The notes: generated by a model from the letters alone, not told the origin. DNA of 64,000 bases from Pseudorasbora parva (GCF_024679245.1 NC_090195.1:8027300-8091299); one strand, 5' to 3'. Numbered from the stretch's first letter, positions 52,901-62,130 are shown. Translations and numbers: made by a program.

Positions 52901-55900
52901 TATAGTTCGGACTTTCAGACCATTTACAGGAAGTTCTGGTGTAGGATTAGTGAAAAAACACAGATTAAACTCACAGCACACGTGAGCAGCAGTGATCGCG
53001 CAGCATTTTAAACAGAACCGCTTGTGTACTCATGTCAGCTCGCGTGAACAGCGTGCTCTGCTTGACTATATGAGTTTCGGTTTATTTATGAGACCGCTCC
53101 AGTTCATGTGCAACGCAAATGATCACTCCGTCACGGGATGTCTGCTATATTATTTATTTAAGCTTATTTATTAAATTCAGGCAAACGATGAAACATTAAT
53201 TAAAATTAAGATACAAAATAAAGCTTTCCACAAAACAAATCTTAAGTGGTCAAAATTATTTCTGACTCGATGTCTTTGACATATATTGCACATCTGTGCA
53301 CGTTTCATAATCAATATAGATGAAATTTAAAAATAACATTATAATATTTAAACATAACTATAAAATAAAATACATTGTTTGGCTAAAAAGCCTATCTTCT
53401 AGGAGCTCCTCCTTTCCTGTCGGCGCCGATAAAATGTTCGCACAACGAGGACGTTGATTTGGTGAATTTGCCTCGAGTATAGTTGGTGCTGCAGATAGTA
53501 ATGCCATAATATTAACAGTATTGGCAACGATGCGTCTGTTCATTCATTCTTGTCAAAGTTAGCCGCTGAATTGACAACACACTGACGTCAGACGCACGTC
53601 CGCTAACAAACCAATCAATGTTAAGATGCAGCCCACATAGATGATGACGACAGGACGCCAGTGCGTCATGTAAAGTTATTTGGTGCGCTAACATAACTGC
53701 AATGTGAAAGCGAACCAAAAAGAACCAAATGTCCAAACACAAACTTTGGTTCGGACCTTGGTGCGGACTTTCAGGTGTGAAAACACCCTAAGACTTATTT
53801 TATCGCCTGCTGGACGACAAACAAACTAAACATCCATTGAAGGTGCAATTGAGTCCATTTTTATGAACAGAATATAGGTGAGACAAGGATTGACCCTTTT
53901 GACCAGTAAGCAATTACCTAGCAACCTATAGCAATTCACTAAAAACTCTCTGAATACCTTGGCAAATGCCATAGCATGCTTTTGCACAGGCAAACAACTC
54001 TCACATTTCATGCAGGCATTTTTAAAGATCTAGTTTGTTCTGTTAGTCATAGGTGCCCATTCTAAACACATTATTCAATGTCAGCAGGTCAGCAATGCTA
54101 TTTACAGTCAGAAAAGTCCTGAGAAAGAGCGGAACGGCCAGAATTGATTCATGCGGAGACTCTTTGTGGGGATTTTATGCTCTGTTGCTGGCGGAATCGC
54201 ATGACGGCGTTCCATCACATGCTTTAAAGGCAAACATTTCTATCCCTAAAGGAAAAATACAAACAAAGCCAGAAAATAGTTTTATTGGCAGTCTGATTTA
54301 ATTAAGCTGCATTTGATGATTTTCCATTTGCTCTAATGCAGCTTTTAACAGCCAAATAGACTTTTTTAATGTTTCAAACTGCTGTTTTGGTCCTGTGTCA
54401 TGTGTTTTGAAGTCAAACACGTTGTATGCGAGGATCAGCAAAGTGTATTGACATTACAATAGTTTAGATAAGCATGAATGCTGCTGACACCTAACCATAG
54501 ACTCATCCAGGGCACATTTTTTTTGTTTGACTCATGACTGACTGATGTGTTTCGGGCTTATTTCTCCTCACAGATTGCACAGAAATATGACCTACAGAAG
54601 GAGGAGGAGCTTCGCTTCTGGATCGAGGAGGTGACCGGCATGCCGATCGGAGACAGCTTTCAGAAAGGCCTCAAGGATGGCGTCATACTATCCGAGTGAG
54701 TTGGTAAACATAAACATACCTGGCCATGAGGGCAAGGTTTCCCTGCAAAAAAACTAAAAACTGTTTAAACCAGCCTAAGCTAGTTTGCTGTTCTTGGATT
54801 ATCTTCCAGTTGGTCATAGGGCTGTGTATTGCCAAGAATCTGGCGATACAATACGTATCACGATACAGGGGTTACGATACGATATATTGCAATATATTGC
54901 GATATTGTAAAAGAGGCAATATATTGCAATATATTGCGATATTGTAAGAGAGGCAATATATTGCGATATTTCTTTTTGTGTGTTTTTGTTTTTTATAATT
55001 TAAAAGAATAAAGAACACAACCATAAGCCTAAAACACGAGACAAAGTATTTTATTTAATTAATACAGTATCATTTATAACACTAATCATATGCAATGTGC
55101 AATCTAAATTAAGGGAAATGTAAAGTGACTGCAGGATTCTTTGTGTATATGTTTTAAAGGTTCACAGTATAGCAGTGACTATTTAACAACAGAAAGTGCA
55201 GTCCATTTCATGACTGAATGACTGTTTTATATTTAACACAGTAGCCCCGATCAGACAGAACGTGTTTTTGCAGCGAGAAGCCTTTTTTGAATGGATTTCG
55301 GTTGGCAGAGAGCGTTATGCGCGCTGCTTATGCGCCCTGGGCGCCTCGCGTTTTTGAAGGAGCGCTCCGAGCGCATGAAGTGGAAAAAAAGTCAACTCTG
55401 AGCGGAAAAGCATGCAACATCATCGCGCTTATGTTCTGTTGTCCAATCGAATGAATGAAGCGGCGGACCTTCCGTTGTGTTGACCGTTACATTGATATGA
55501 CTGACAGTACAGGTGATTCGGGGGTTGCCTAGAAACATTAAAGTGCACTGCTCATTTTTGAATGAGAAAACGCCGACCAAAAAAGGGAGTGCAGTGCGCC
55601 TCGCGTTTTCGAACCTGAAAAACGCGTTCTGTGTGATCGGACCCTAAAGCTGTTTTCTATAAAGCAGTCTATTGTAGAAAGTGCTGTTTCAAGTAACGTT
55701 ACTGAGCTGCAGAGCTGGTGCATCCATATCCACATCGCTATTATCTTTCGTTCTCCTGCCACTGCTGTCAGTTTTGGAGTGTGTTTATTTTGTTACTGAG
55801 AGGAAAACGTGCAGTATATTCTATCGAAACACTTCTCAGCAGCGCGGGTGACATCAGGATGTTAAGCAAGCTCTCGGTTTCAATGTGTTTCCCGAGTATT

Positions 55901-58642
55901 AGATTATAACTTGGCCTATTTTGCAAACAAAATGATTCTTGTCGATTTCCTTAGTGGCTTCTTTATAGCTGAAGCCAACATGAGTCCACACTTCAGCTCT
56001 GTATACTGCAAGAGCGGAATAATTCTATCGTCTTGAGAGCTGGGTTTGCTAATGTAAACACTAGCACTTTTACTCTGCGCTTCTCCGGCTCCGCGTCCGT
56101 TATACGTTCTGAGATAACACTGCCATCTAGCGGTTGGGTGTTATACAGTCTGTGGTTTAAACCGAACACAAAGCCACGAATCTTGGATGTAAATAAATAA
56201 ATATATAAATATCGATACAGCGTTTTTGAGAATCGATACAATATCGCCAAACATAATATCGCGATATTCATGTGTATCGATATTTTCTTACACCCCTAGT
56301 TGGTCAGTTTTTAGAGTGGTTTTAGGCAATTTCAGCTGGTCAGAATGGGAGACCACTTGTCTGATCAGCTGAGGACTATCAAAAAATTGTTTGTCTGAGC
56401 ATCCCAGTAAGATGTAATGACAGTGGCTTAACCAATTGGACCAATGACTGACAAATGGCAGAAAACGGCATTTTCTTAATTCAATTTGATGATGCTAGCA
56501 TCTTAGAATGTACACGCTTGACCTTTAATGTGCCCATAGAAGATGCTTCTTTGAATATGTGATGCCTATGGAAAAGAAAATAATTGAAATTATTCTGTTT
56601 TTATTCTTTTCAGATTGATAAACAAACTTCAGCCTGGATCGATAAAGAAAATAAACCATACACAGTTAAACTGGCATAAGGTAAGTGTCTCAGAGACTCT
56701 TGAGGTCTTTGTTTTCATCCAGATCAGTGCCTTTAAAATAGTGAGAAGCATTTTTCTTCCAACGTGACTTATAATACAGTGTTCAAATCAAATTATTGGC
56801 AAATACTAGTGCAGACAGCTGAGAAAACATGACACATGAAGCTCCTAACTGCAGATGGACCCTATAGTATACAAGCTCTGAAGAATCTATAAGAATAAAT
56901 GGACCCATTCATGCAGTCTTTGATTCATCTCTTTTATCTGAAAGTGAGGTAACATGATGTTTCTGAGAAACTCACCCTTACTGTTATCATTGTTCCCTCA
57001 GCTAGAGAACCTTGGGAATTTCATCAAGGCCATCCTAGCCTACGGGCTGAAGCCCAATGACATCTTTGAAGCCAACGACCTCTTCGAAAACGGGAACATG
57101 ACGCAAGTCCAGACCACACTTCTCGCTTTGGCCAGTATGGTATGTCTACTAGTCCTTTAATTCTGCTAAACTTTTGTTGAATATTTGGTAAAACTCAGAA
57201 ATGAATATATTATTGACAACTATGAAACGTTTTTTGCTTTTTCAACAGGCAAAGACCAAAGGCATGGAAACGAATGTCGACATTGGCGTCAAATACGCAG
57301 ACAAGCAGCAGAGACATTTTGATGAGGAGAAAATGAAAGCTGGCCAGTGTGTCATCGGACTTCAGGTTATAGACACTTCTCCTGGAACACCCTTAATGTT
57401 TCTGGATTGTTTTTAAAGGAAGCCTGACCACAGTGTTACCTCGTTTGATTTGTGACGGGGGAAGAAAGGAAGACACATTACGAATTATTCATGTAGCTGA
57501 TGCTTTTATCCAAAGCGACTGGAATAACCTCCGGTTAGGTGGCTACTGAAGGCCACAAGAGTGATAGATCAAGGACCGCCCATTGAGGGGTTTGAACTTA
57601 AAAGCCTTTAATTATACAACCAAATCTAGAACCAACAGCTAAACAACATGTATCAGTGCAGATGTGCTTCTGGGAGTTGTTCATGAAGATAAAGTTTGAT
57701 TAGAGAGTAAGGTTGATGATCCACAGGTGATTTTTGAACCACTTTTCTGACTTTCGTTTTAGATGGGAACCAACAAATGCGCAAGCCAGGCTGGTATGAC
57801 CGCCTACGGGACCAGGAGACACCTTTATGACCCCAAGACACAGACAGAGAAACCCTACGACCAGACCACCATCAGCTTGCAAATGGGCACCAATAAAGGA
57901 GCCAGCCAGGTACACCCAAAGACAGACTTATATCACAACTTGTGTTTAAATCAGACTGAATTTATTCCAACTGATGAATCTAAATGAAGTGTTTACACGA
58001 ACACTAAACAAGTGATTGGGTTGATGTGTGCTTCTATATGTCACAAGCTTCAAACTGGGATGGATTTTTTGACGTGCACACTGCACAAATATGCATAGTT
58101 TCCCACTGTTTGCGTATAATAACTATTCTCAAGATGCTTTGGCTTCACTTTTCAGGACGTGCGCTTGTGTTTACATGAAGGCATTTCAATCTGATTGAGC
58201 CGTCATTCCGATGACTAAAGTATTATTTGATTGCATGTGAACGTAGCCAATGTATCACACAAAAATGTCACGTTGTCAAAAATGACGTTTTTCTCTCTAG
58301 GCTGGTATGTCTGCCCCAGGCACCAGAAGGGACATCTATGACCAGAAGGCAGCTCTGCAACCAGTGGACAACTCCACTATCTCATTGCAAATGGGAACCA
58401 ATAAGGTGGCCTCTCAGAAGGGCATGAGCGTGTACGGGCTGGGACGGCAGGTTTACGACCCCAAGTATTGCGCCACCCCCACGGAGCCCATGATCCACGC
58501 CAATGGCAGCCAGGGCACAGGCACGAATGGCTCAGAAATCAGCGATAGTGACTATCAGGCTGAATATCAGGAGGAGGAGTACCAGGGCGAATACCACGAT
58601 GAGTACAGAGGGCACTACAACGACCAGGGCATCGACTACTAA
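40810..58642 (+). CDS. CNN3: CNN3, calponin-3 (acidic calponin), 7 coding exons
   Basis: Exons 40810-40866, 54574-54695, 56614-56680, 57002-57139, 57249-57365, 57763-57909 and 58301-58642 join to 329 residues, the same length as human CNN3. A single CH domain spans about residues 26-130. Three calponin (CLIK) repeats begin at residues 164, 204 and 243, each built on (G/S)LQMGTNK. The tail from about residue 285 is strongly acidic ([15 protein letters not shown]), the mark of the acidic isoform and absent from CNN1. Calponin-3 binds F-actin and stabilises stress fibres in non-muscle and developing tissues. All junctions are GT-AG and the frame is intact, so the gene looks functional. Intron 1 (13.7 kb) and intron 2 (1.9 kb) are transposon-rich. 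Teleosts usually have two CNN3 copies; which one this is cannot be told here. Confidence 0.98.
40867..41263 (+). other. CNN3: CNN3 intron 1, first part
   Basis: AT-rich intronic sequence directly after exon 1. Nothing recognised. Confidence 0.4.
41264..41637. mobile_element. MITE, TATGTGACCCTGGACCACAAAAC type
   Basis: Starts TATGTGATCCTTGACCACAA and ends CAGGGTCACATA (inverted ends TATGTGA(T/C)CCT). Inner blocks ATACAACTATTTGAAAATCTGGAATCTGA and CATACAATGTATTGTTGGCTTTTG match in style a well-known cyprinid MITE of about 400 bp. Non-coding; the 68-codon ORF at 41526 is chance. Confidence 0.7.
41638..43204 (+). other. CNN3: CNN3 intron 1, no feature recognised
   Basis: Plain intronic DNA. Conserved non-coding enhancers could exist in this first intron but cannot be recognised from one sequence. 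Confidence 0.35.
43205..43450. repeat. Teleost dispersed repeat fragment
   Basis: Contains AAAGCTGAATTTTCAGCATCATT and CAGTCTTCAGTGTCACATGATC, a stretch I recognise as typical of a frequent cyprinid repeat. A reverse-oriented relative is at 50300-50400 (GGATCATGTGACACTGAAGACTGGAG). Confidence 0.55.
43465..44150. mobile_element. Dispersed repeat (AAAAGGTTACTTCAGCGATTAGC type)
   Basis: A GC-richer block with TTACTTCAGCGATTAGCATATGG near its left end and GCAGCGAAGCATTCTGGGAATTGTTGTC near its right. It ends close to the start of the truncated helicase-fragment MITE. No transposase. Boundaries and class are uncertain. Confidence 0.4.
44178..44583 (-). mobile_element. hAT-like MITE carrying RecQ-helicase fragment, copy 3 (truncated)
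   Basis: Reverse orientation. The terminal TAGCCTAGAAATAG end lies at 44583. The other end is lost: homology to copies 1 and 2 stops at CAAACTCCCTCTGCACGCGATAGG near 44178. The promoter-like CCAATCACATCG and GGGCGGGGCTTAAC boxes are present, followed by the ATG region. In frame on the - strand (44435-44208) it reads [18 protein letters not shown] and [14 protein letters not shown]; the Walker A lysine-serine is intact but the preceding glycine is lysine. The helicase frame is better preserved than in the other two copies. Confidence 0.8.
44584..47465 (+). other. CNN3: CNN3 intron 1, mostly unremarkable
   Basis: Includes a worn dispersed-repeat phrase at 44955-44995. 45180-45250 has a short direct repeat (TATTTATGCTATTCATGACCCGAGAAATCATGCACTTT-like, about 55-bp period). 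45900-46400 is slightly GC-richer. No gene seen. Confidence 0.35.
47466..48060. mobile_element. Dispersed element, ATAGACTGTAAAAAAAATATGGACGT type, in a minisatellite
   Basis: Begins ATAGACTGTAAAAAAAATAT and GGACGTAGTGTCCGTGACG, a very characteristic cyprinid repeat opening. It splits a worn minisatellite of the CAACCACCTAACAATCC / CACCTTAGCAATC type, which is seen on both sides (47410-47460 and 48062-48240). The ORF at 47642-47989 is not a gene. Confidence 0.6.
48062..48240. repeat. Degenerate minisatellite, unit about 90 bp
   Basis: Two near-copies of a phrase with CACCTTAGCAGTG / CATCCTAGCAATG, CCTTAGAAACCAATCAGAACG and CACTCGAACACCTTA. Similar CCTAGCAACC motifs occur at 47410-47460 and 53915-53965. 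Confidence 0.7.
48241..49843 (+). other. CNN3: CNN3 intron 1, no feature recognised
   Basis: 48650-49530 is less AT-rich, with overlapping ORFs of 60-116 codons in several frames (48818-49168, 48846-49106, 48907-49194) but no domain and no splice logic. I see no gene. Confidence 0.35.
49844..49905. repeat. (TA)n microsatellite
   Basis: About 31 TA units. Confidence 0.97.
50262..50291. repeat. (AAG)n microsatellite
   Basis: About ten AAG units with one AAA interruption, preceded by AAT-rich triplets. Confidence 0.85.
50502..51721 (+). mobile_element. Complete-length Tc1-like element, inactivated
   Basis: 1220 bp between TA dinucleotides (50500-50501 and 51722-51723). The ends are inverted repeats: left CACTCCTAAAGGATTATTA, right in reverse complement CACCAACTTAAAGGATTTTT. 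It encodes one transposase in the + direction (listed separately). Length and layout match a full Tc1 transposon. It sits in CNN3 intron 1 in the sense orientation. Confidence 0.9.
50648..51683 (+). pseudogene. Tc1-like transposase pseudogene
   Basis: Starts MGKKGDLS and, after a frameshift in the first 100 bp, shows a helix-turn-helix region and then [31 protein letters not shown] and VAWSDES with the first catalytic Asp. [13 protein letters not shown] has the second Asp, and [20 protein letters not shown] has the third acidic residue. The end is [27 protein letters not shown] and a stop at 51681-51683. In-frame TGA codons after SDES, in the DGRV segment and after PCHKA sit where the family usually has Arg, consistent with CGA to TGA decay. 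All catalytic residues survive, but the frame is broken in several places. This is a different Tc1 family from the ALG14-intron copies. Confidence 0.92.
51855..52044. mobile_element. 190-bp MITE, GTTTCACAGACAGGG type
   Basis: Left GCGTGGTTTCACAGACAGGG and right, in reverse complement, CACCCGATTTCACAGTCATA are imperfect inverted ends. A second inverted pair (CAGGATTAGGTCTTAG / CTAAGACTAGGCTTAAG) lies inside. ACTAAG occurs on both outer sides (51849-51854, 52045-52050). Confidence 0.75.
52045..52699 (+). other. CNN3: CNN3 intron 1, no feature recognised
   Basis: No gene or repeat recognised. Confidence 0.35.
52700..53788. mobile_element. PIF/Harbinger-type MITE, 1.09 kb
   Basis: Starts GGGTGCTTTCACACCTACC and ends GTGTGAAAACACCC, with a 3-bp target duplication TAA at 52697-52699 and 53789-53791. 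The subterminal regions carry many GGTCCG/CGGACC and GGTTCG repeats in both orientations. The inside is AT-rich with no transposase. The TAA duplication and the GGG start fit PIF/Harbinger; superfamily is inferred. Confidence 0.85.
53789..54573 (+). other. CNN3: CNN3 intron 1, last part
   Basis: Holds a CCTAGCAACCTATAGCAATTC minisatellite-like phrase near 53915. An 82-codon ORF at 54053-54301 has no domain. The intron ends in the acceptor CTCCTCACAG. Confidence 0.4.
54574..54695 (+). CDS. CNN3: CNN3 coding exon 2
   Basis: Encodes [20 protein letters not shown] through KDGVILS and the first two bases of a Glu codon. The donor is GTGAGT, chosen over the GGTAAAC eight bases on because it keeps SELINK in frame with exon 3. 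Start of the CH domain. Confidence 0.97.
54886..54973. repeat. 44-bp tandem repeat of ATTGC/GCGATATTG motifs
   Basis: Two full copies and a partial third of a phrase made of CAATATATTGCAATATATTG, GCGATATTGTAA and GAGGCAA. It lies in the subterminal zone of the hAT element and multiplies its GCGATAT motif, a possible transposase-binding repeat. Confidence 0.8.
55245..55644. mobile_element. 400-bp MITE nested in the hAT element
   Basis: GCCCCGATCAGACAGAACGT at the left matches, in reverse complement, the right end GGTCCGATCACACAGAACGC. The interior is rich in GCGC/CGCG. The flanks are TA(G) and TA(A), so a TA or TNA duplication is possible. Internal inverted CGCCTCGCGTTTT blocks are present. 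Confidence 0.75.
56614..56680 (+). CDS. CNN3: CNN3 coding exon 3
   Basis: 67 nt completing the split Glu codon, then [22 protein letters not shown], acceptor TTCTTTTCAG, donor GTAAGT. Confidence 0.97.
57002..57139 (+). CDS. CNN3: CNN3 coding exon 4
   Basis: [20 protein letters not shown], then [18 protein letters not shown], then ALASM: the C-terminal half of the CH domain. Acceptor GTTCCCTCAG, donor GTATGT. Confidence 0.98.
57249..57365 (+). CDS. CNN3: CNN3 coding exon 5
   Basis: [20 protein letters not shown] through [10 protein letters not shown], the linker up to the first calponin repeat. Acceptor TTTTCAACAG, donor GTTATA (a weak but valid GT). Confidence 0.96.
57366..57762 (+). other. 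CNN3: CNN3 intron 5 with SINE-like fragment
   Basis: 57490-57525 (GTAGCTGATGCTTTTATCCAAAGCGACTGG) is the short conserved phrase of a widespread fish repeat; about 100 bp around it may belong to the same element. The rest is plain intron. Confidence 0.5.
57763..57909 (+). CDS. CNN3: CNN3 coding exon 6
   Basis: [20 protein letters not shown] through [13 protein letters not shown]: the rest of calponin repeat 1 and the first half of repeat 2. Acceptor TCGTTTTAG, donor GTACAC. Confidence 0.98.
58301..58642 (+). CDS. CNN3: CNN3 coding exon 7 (terminal)
   Basis: [19 protein letters not shown], then [20 protein letters not shown], then the acidic tail ending GIDY and stop TAA at 58640-58642. Acceptor TTCTCTCTAG. 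Confidence 0.98.
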   Translation, partial: AGMSAPGTRRDIYDQKAALQPVDNSTISLQMGTNKVASQKGMSVYGLGRQVYDPKYCATPTEPMIHANGSQGTGTNGSEISDSDYQAEYQEEEYQGEYHDEYRGHYNDQGIDY

Positions 58643-58811
58643 GAGAACTCTGCTGCGCTGTTAGTCAAAGCAGTATTAACACCATGTATATCAACAGAGC
58701 AAGTTTTTTGCAATGCCTTTTGCTTCTCACAGTTACCCTTCCCCTCCCAGCGCATGTGTTTGGGTAAAATGATCGTGAGTGGTAAGATATCTCAAATTTG
58801 CCATCCTAGAG

Positions 58812-58980
58812 GTGCGGTCACATTTACCGTAGCTCAAGTGAAATTTTGCGGGTGAAATCCAGTCATTCCAATAGGAATCCACTCGATTGAGGAATTTCAC
58901 TCATTTTGTGCTTTTATACATTGCTAGCAACCTTTTTTTACCAGCAAAATTTTGCTGATATCTCGCTAATGTGACCGCAC
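58812..58980. mobile_element. 169-bp MITE in the CNN3 3' UTR
   Basis: GTGCGGTCACATT at 58812-58824 is exactly inverted at 58968-58980. The interior has further inverted-like text (AAATTTTGCGGGTGAAA / CAGCAAAATTTTGCTG). No clear target duplication, no ORF. Confidence 0.8.
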
Positions 58981-59396
58981 AACGGTGAAACTGATCTTTT
59001 ATCATTTTTAAAGTGTTTTTATGAAGTATGGAGAACTAAAGAGATTTTTCTAGTTTTGCAGTACGATTCTTTGTCTTTTTGAGTTTTTTTGGCCTTGCAT
59101 CACAGAGAAAACCAGTATCGCTAGTTTTAAAGCTAATCCACCATTGAAATCCTGCTTTGCACCAACGCATTACAGACTGCTGTGGACGGAAAGCCTTTTA
59201 TTCCATGTAGAATTCCAAATGCCTGGAAATTTGACATGCTACAAATGTTAGCATTTTAAAGATTAGCTGACTGGGTGACAGACAACATTCCGCTATTGCT
59301 TAGTTTTTTTGTGCCATAATATCAGAAAAAAACGTTCCCATTGTATTTATTGCCCTGCTTTTCATTATAAACTTTCTGTTATATGGTTCTTTTATG

Positions 59397-59402
59397 AATA
59401 AA
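59397..59402 (+). terminator. CNN3: CNN3 polyadenylation signal AATAAA
   Basis: Canonical hexamer followed within 20-60 bp by T- and GT-rich sequence (TTTTATGTTAG, then GTCTTGGTTCTC, then TTTGTTCTCTGTTG). It is the first canonical signal after the stop codon. Confidence 0.75.
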
Positions 59403-59420
59403 TTTTATGTTAGAATTGAA

Positions 59421-60090
59421 TTATTGAATGTCTTGGTTCTCTATTTGTTCTCTGTTGCTTTGAAATTTGAAAATAGATGTTGATAATCTATAAATCCTAA
59501 TTGATTTAGGGTTTATCTGTATTAAATAGCGCATTTTTTCCTAATAGTCCGAGTTGGCTGTTGCTTTGTAAAGCTGAGGTGTGGCTTCTGAAACGGCCCT
59601 GATTTTGTTTTTTGGTTCTTTGCTCTTGTATCTTTTATTAGGGTGAATTGAAGCGGCACAGAGCCTCAGATGTGCGCTGACTCTGCCCAAATATCACAGT
59701 GGAGCCATAAATCTTGTGTTTTTGAGGCTAGCCTCAGAGGCGTTTGGAAGCGGCTCCTTGTGTCGATAGCCCAGAGTTTCTGGAAACGGTTATATAACCA
59801 CACAAAGCGGTGAAAACCAGAATCTAAAGTAGAGCAAGTCACTGTCTGTTCAGCAATTCATGGAACTTCTGCAGTTTGTGCTTGTATACAGATTTAAGTT
59901 TTTAATGAATTATTTATAACATTTGTTTGTGTCCTGGAGAAAAAAGTATGCGCTGAGTCTTTGCACTCTAAACCTTCAACTAGACGAGTTAAGTTGACAA
60001 AGTAAAGTTTGGCTTGACGAATCCAGGTCTGAAATTTTAAAATAACTTTGAAAAGCTTGAAGTTTAAAGGTTTTACTCACTTTAAGGCAC
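59421..60090. other. Intergenic sequence downstream of CNN3
   Basis: No gene seen. Confidence 0.4.
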
Positions 60091-60094
60091 AAAA

Positions 60095-61045
60095 TGTTAC
60101 TAGCATGATTTTAGCATTTTGCTATCATGTTTTAACATGTTGTTAGCGTTTTAACATGATTAGCATGTGAACATGATTAACATGTTGATAGTATGTTGTT
60201 AACAGTTTGCTTATCGTTAACAGTTTAGCATGTTTTCAAACATGTTATCACGACTAGCACATTGCTAACATGATTTAGCTAATTTGCTTGCATTCTAACA
60301 GACTAGAATGATTTAACATTGCTAGCATGATTAGTAACACATTGTTAACATAATTAGCATGTTGATAGCATGATTAGCATGTTTTTAACATTTTGCTGAC
60401 ATGATTTACCACATTGCTAGCATGTTTAACATTTTGTTAACATTGTTTATTATGTTAACATAATTTAACAAATTGCTAGCATTTTTAACAGGCTAGCATG
60501 ATTTAACACATTGTTAACACATTGATGGCATGGTTAGTATATTGTTTGCATTTATTCTAACATGCTTTAGCATTACATGATTTAAAACATTGCTAGCATG
60601 TTTTAACATGTTGCTACCATGATTTGCACATTGTTAACATGATTTAGCTTATTCAAATATACAGGATAGCATGATAACACTGTTCACATTTTGCTAGCAT
60701 TATTAAACATTTTGTTAGCATGATTTCACACACTTTTTTACGTTTTAACATGTTAGCATGAATTACCACATAACGCTAACTTTTTTTTTAGCACATTACT
60801 AGCAAATTTAGCACATTGTTTGCATGATTTAACATTGTTAGCACATTGCTATCATGATTTAGCATGTTGTTAACATGATTTCTCACTTTTTTATGTTTTA
60901 ACATGTTGTTAGCATGATTTATCATATTGCTAACATGTTTTTACCAAATTACTAGCATGATTTAACATGTTGCTAGCCTGAATTGACTCATTGTTAGCAT
61001 GATTTAACACATTGCTGGCTTAAATAAGGATGTTGCTGGCATGAA
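60095..61045. repeat. Degenerate TTAGCATG / TTAACATG array, about 950 bp
   Basis: Dozens of short phrases of the type GCTAGCATGATTTAACAC, ATTGTTAACATGATT and TTAGCACATTGC, with spacing of roughly 20-30 bp and variable order. It is a worn simple-sequence/minisatellite array; no clean unit length is kept. Confidence 0.85.
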
Positions 61046-62130
61046 TTGGCATGTTACTTTGACAAGCCAACATAATTAAGTGAACAAAATGCTGCACTTG
61101 ATGACTTTACTGAGTTCAGCCGACGTCTGTGGCGGGATTTGGAACGGGTAGCGCACCACTGAATTGAATTACACTTCCCAGGCCGTGACCTTTCTCCATT
61201 CTCCTGGGCCACAGTGTCAACCGAAGCACGACGGAATGGTAAAGTGGTGGGGCTCATGATGGAACTTTCCAGAAGTACTGGGCTAGTTTGAGCTGGGGTG
61301 AGGCTGCAGGTTTGAATCGAGAGCAGAAGAGGATTTATATCTGCAGCAAATAACATGTTAAGAGTTGCAAGTTGTATTCTGGGTCATCAAGATGTAACTT
61401 AATGCTAAAATAATTATTTCCATAGTGATTTGGGCCAATGAAAGGTCAATAATATGTAAGAACTCTCTTCAATACACTGTCGTTGCTTCAGAAAAGCATT
61501 TGTGGTTGCAAATGAAGAACTGAGTCTACTAATTTAAGCAACATGTTAGTGCTAAATCTGTGTGTCTCGGTTAAACTGCTATTGTGTAAGTGAGTGGGTC
61601 CACATGAGGGAAGGACCACGTAAAAGTATAACCGTATGTACAGGACAGTGACCGAGCAACCAATCGGCTTCATGAGAAAGCAATGGCATTCACTCAAGTG
61701 CTGCCCCCTGCCCCTCCCGACTAAGTCACTCTGGCATAATCAGCGCTTTGTGCTGGCTGAGGAATCCGGGACAAAAACGCAAGACTCAATTATAGAGAAG
61801 GTCCGAAAAAGACTGTTACCGCAGCAACCACAAAAAGCCTTTAAAGGCAGACGGGATCCTAACCGGTGCTGCAGCTTTTGTATGCTGCGTCACACTGCTA
61901 ACGATGCCACCCTGTTAGCACTTGAGGAACCCATAGGCCAAAACCATGTGCAGTCATAACTGTGCCAAAGCAATTCTAAACTTTCTAAACCTTGAAAAGA
62001 TATTCTAGAGTTAGTTAACCCAAAAATTTAAATATGGTCAATAATTACTCACCCTCACCTGACATGCGTTTATCTTCGGAAGACAAATTAAGAACTTTTT
62101 AAGGAAATCGAAGGGCAAGTGTAGCATTTT
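61046..62130. other. Intergenic sequence, no gene seen
   Basis: 61100-61330 and 61620-61960 are less AT-rich. The 107-codon ORF at 61636-61959 has no domain I recognise and no splice partner. 62010-62090 (TTAGTTAACCCAAAAATTTAAATATGG, then ATTACTCACCCTCACCTGACATG) is a left end of the TTAAAGGG-type MITE family. Confidence 0.4.

Larger units (their letters stand above)
54817..56298. mobile_element. Non-autonomous hAT element, 1.48 kb, in CNN3 intron 2
   Basis: Starts TAGGGCTGTGTATTG and ends TACACCCCTA, with an exact 8-bp target duplication GTTGGTCA (54809-54816 and 56299-56306). Both subterminal regions carry inverted GCGATA/TATCG motif clusters (CGATACAATACGTATCACG at the left; ATCGATACAATATCGCC at the right). 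It has no recognisable transposase. A 400-bp MITE (55245-55644) is nested inside. Short ORFs in it are chance. Confidence 0.9.
58643..59420 (+). other. CNN3: CNN3 3' UTR
   Basis: Presumed 3' UTR of about 780 bp up to the AATAAA at 59397-59402. It includes a MITE at 58812-58980. Confidence 0.7.

Noticed and set aside
54702..54708. Alternative donor GGTAAAC after CNN3 exon 2
   Set aside because: Using it would read the TGA in GAGTGAG and break the frame. The upstream GTGAGT gives the conserved SELINKLQ junction.
61636..61959. 107-codon ORF downstream of CNN3
   Set aside because: No family recognised, no poly(A) signal or splice context nearby.
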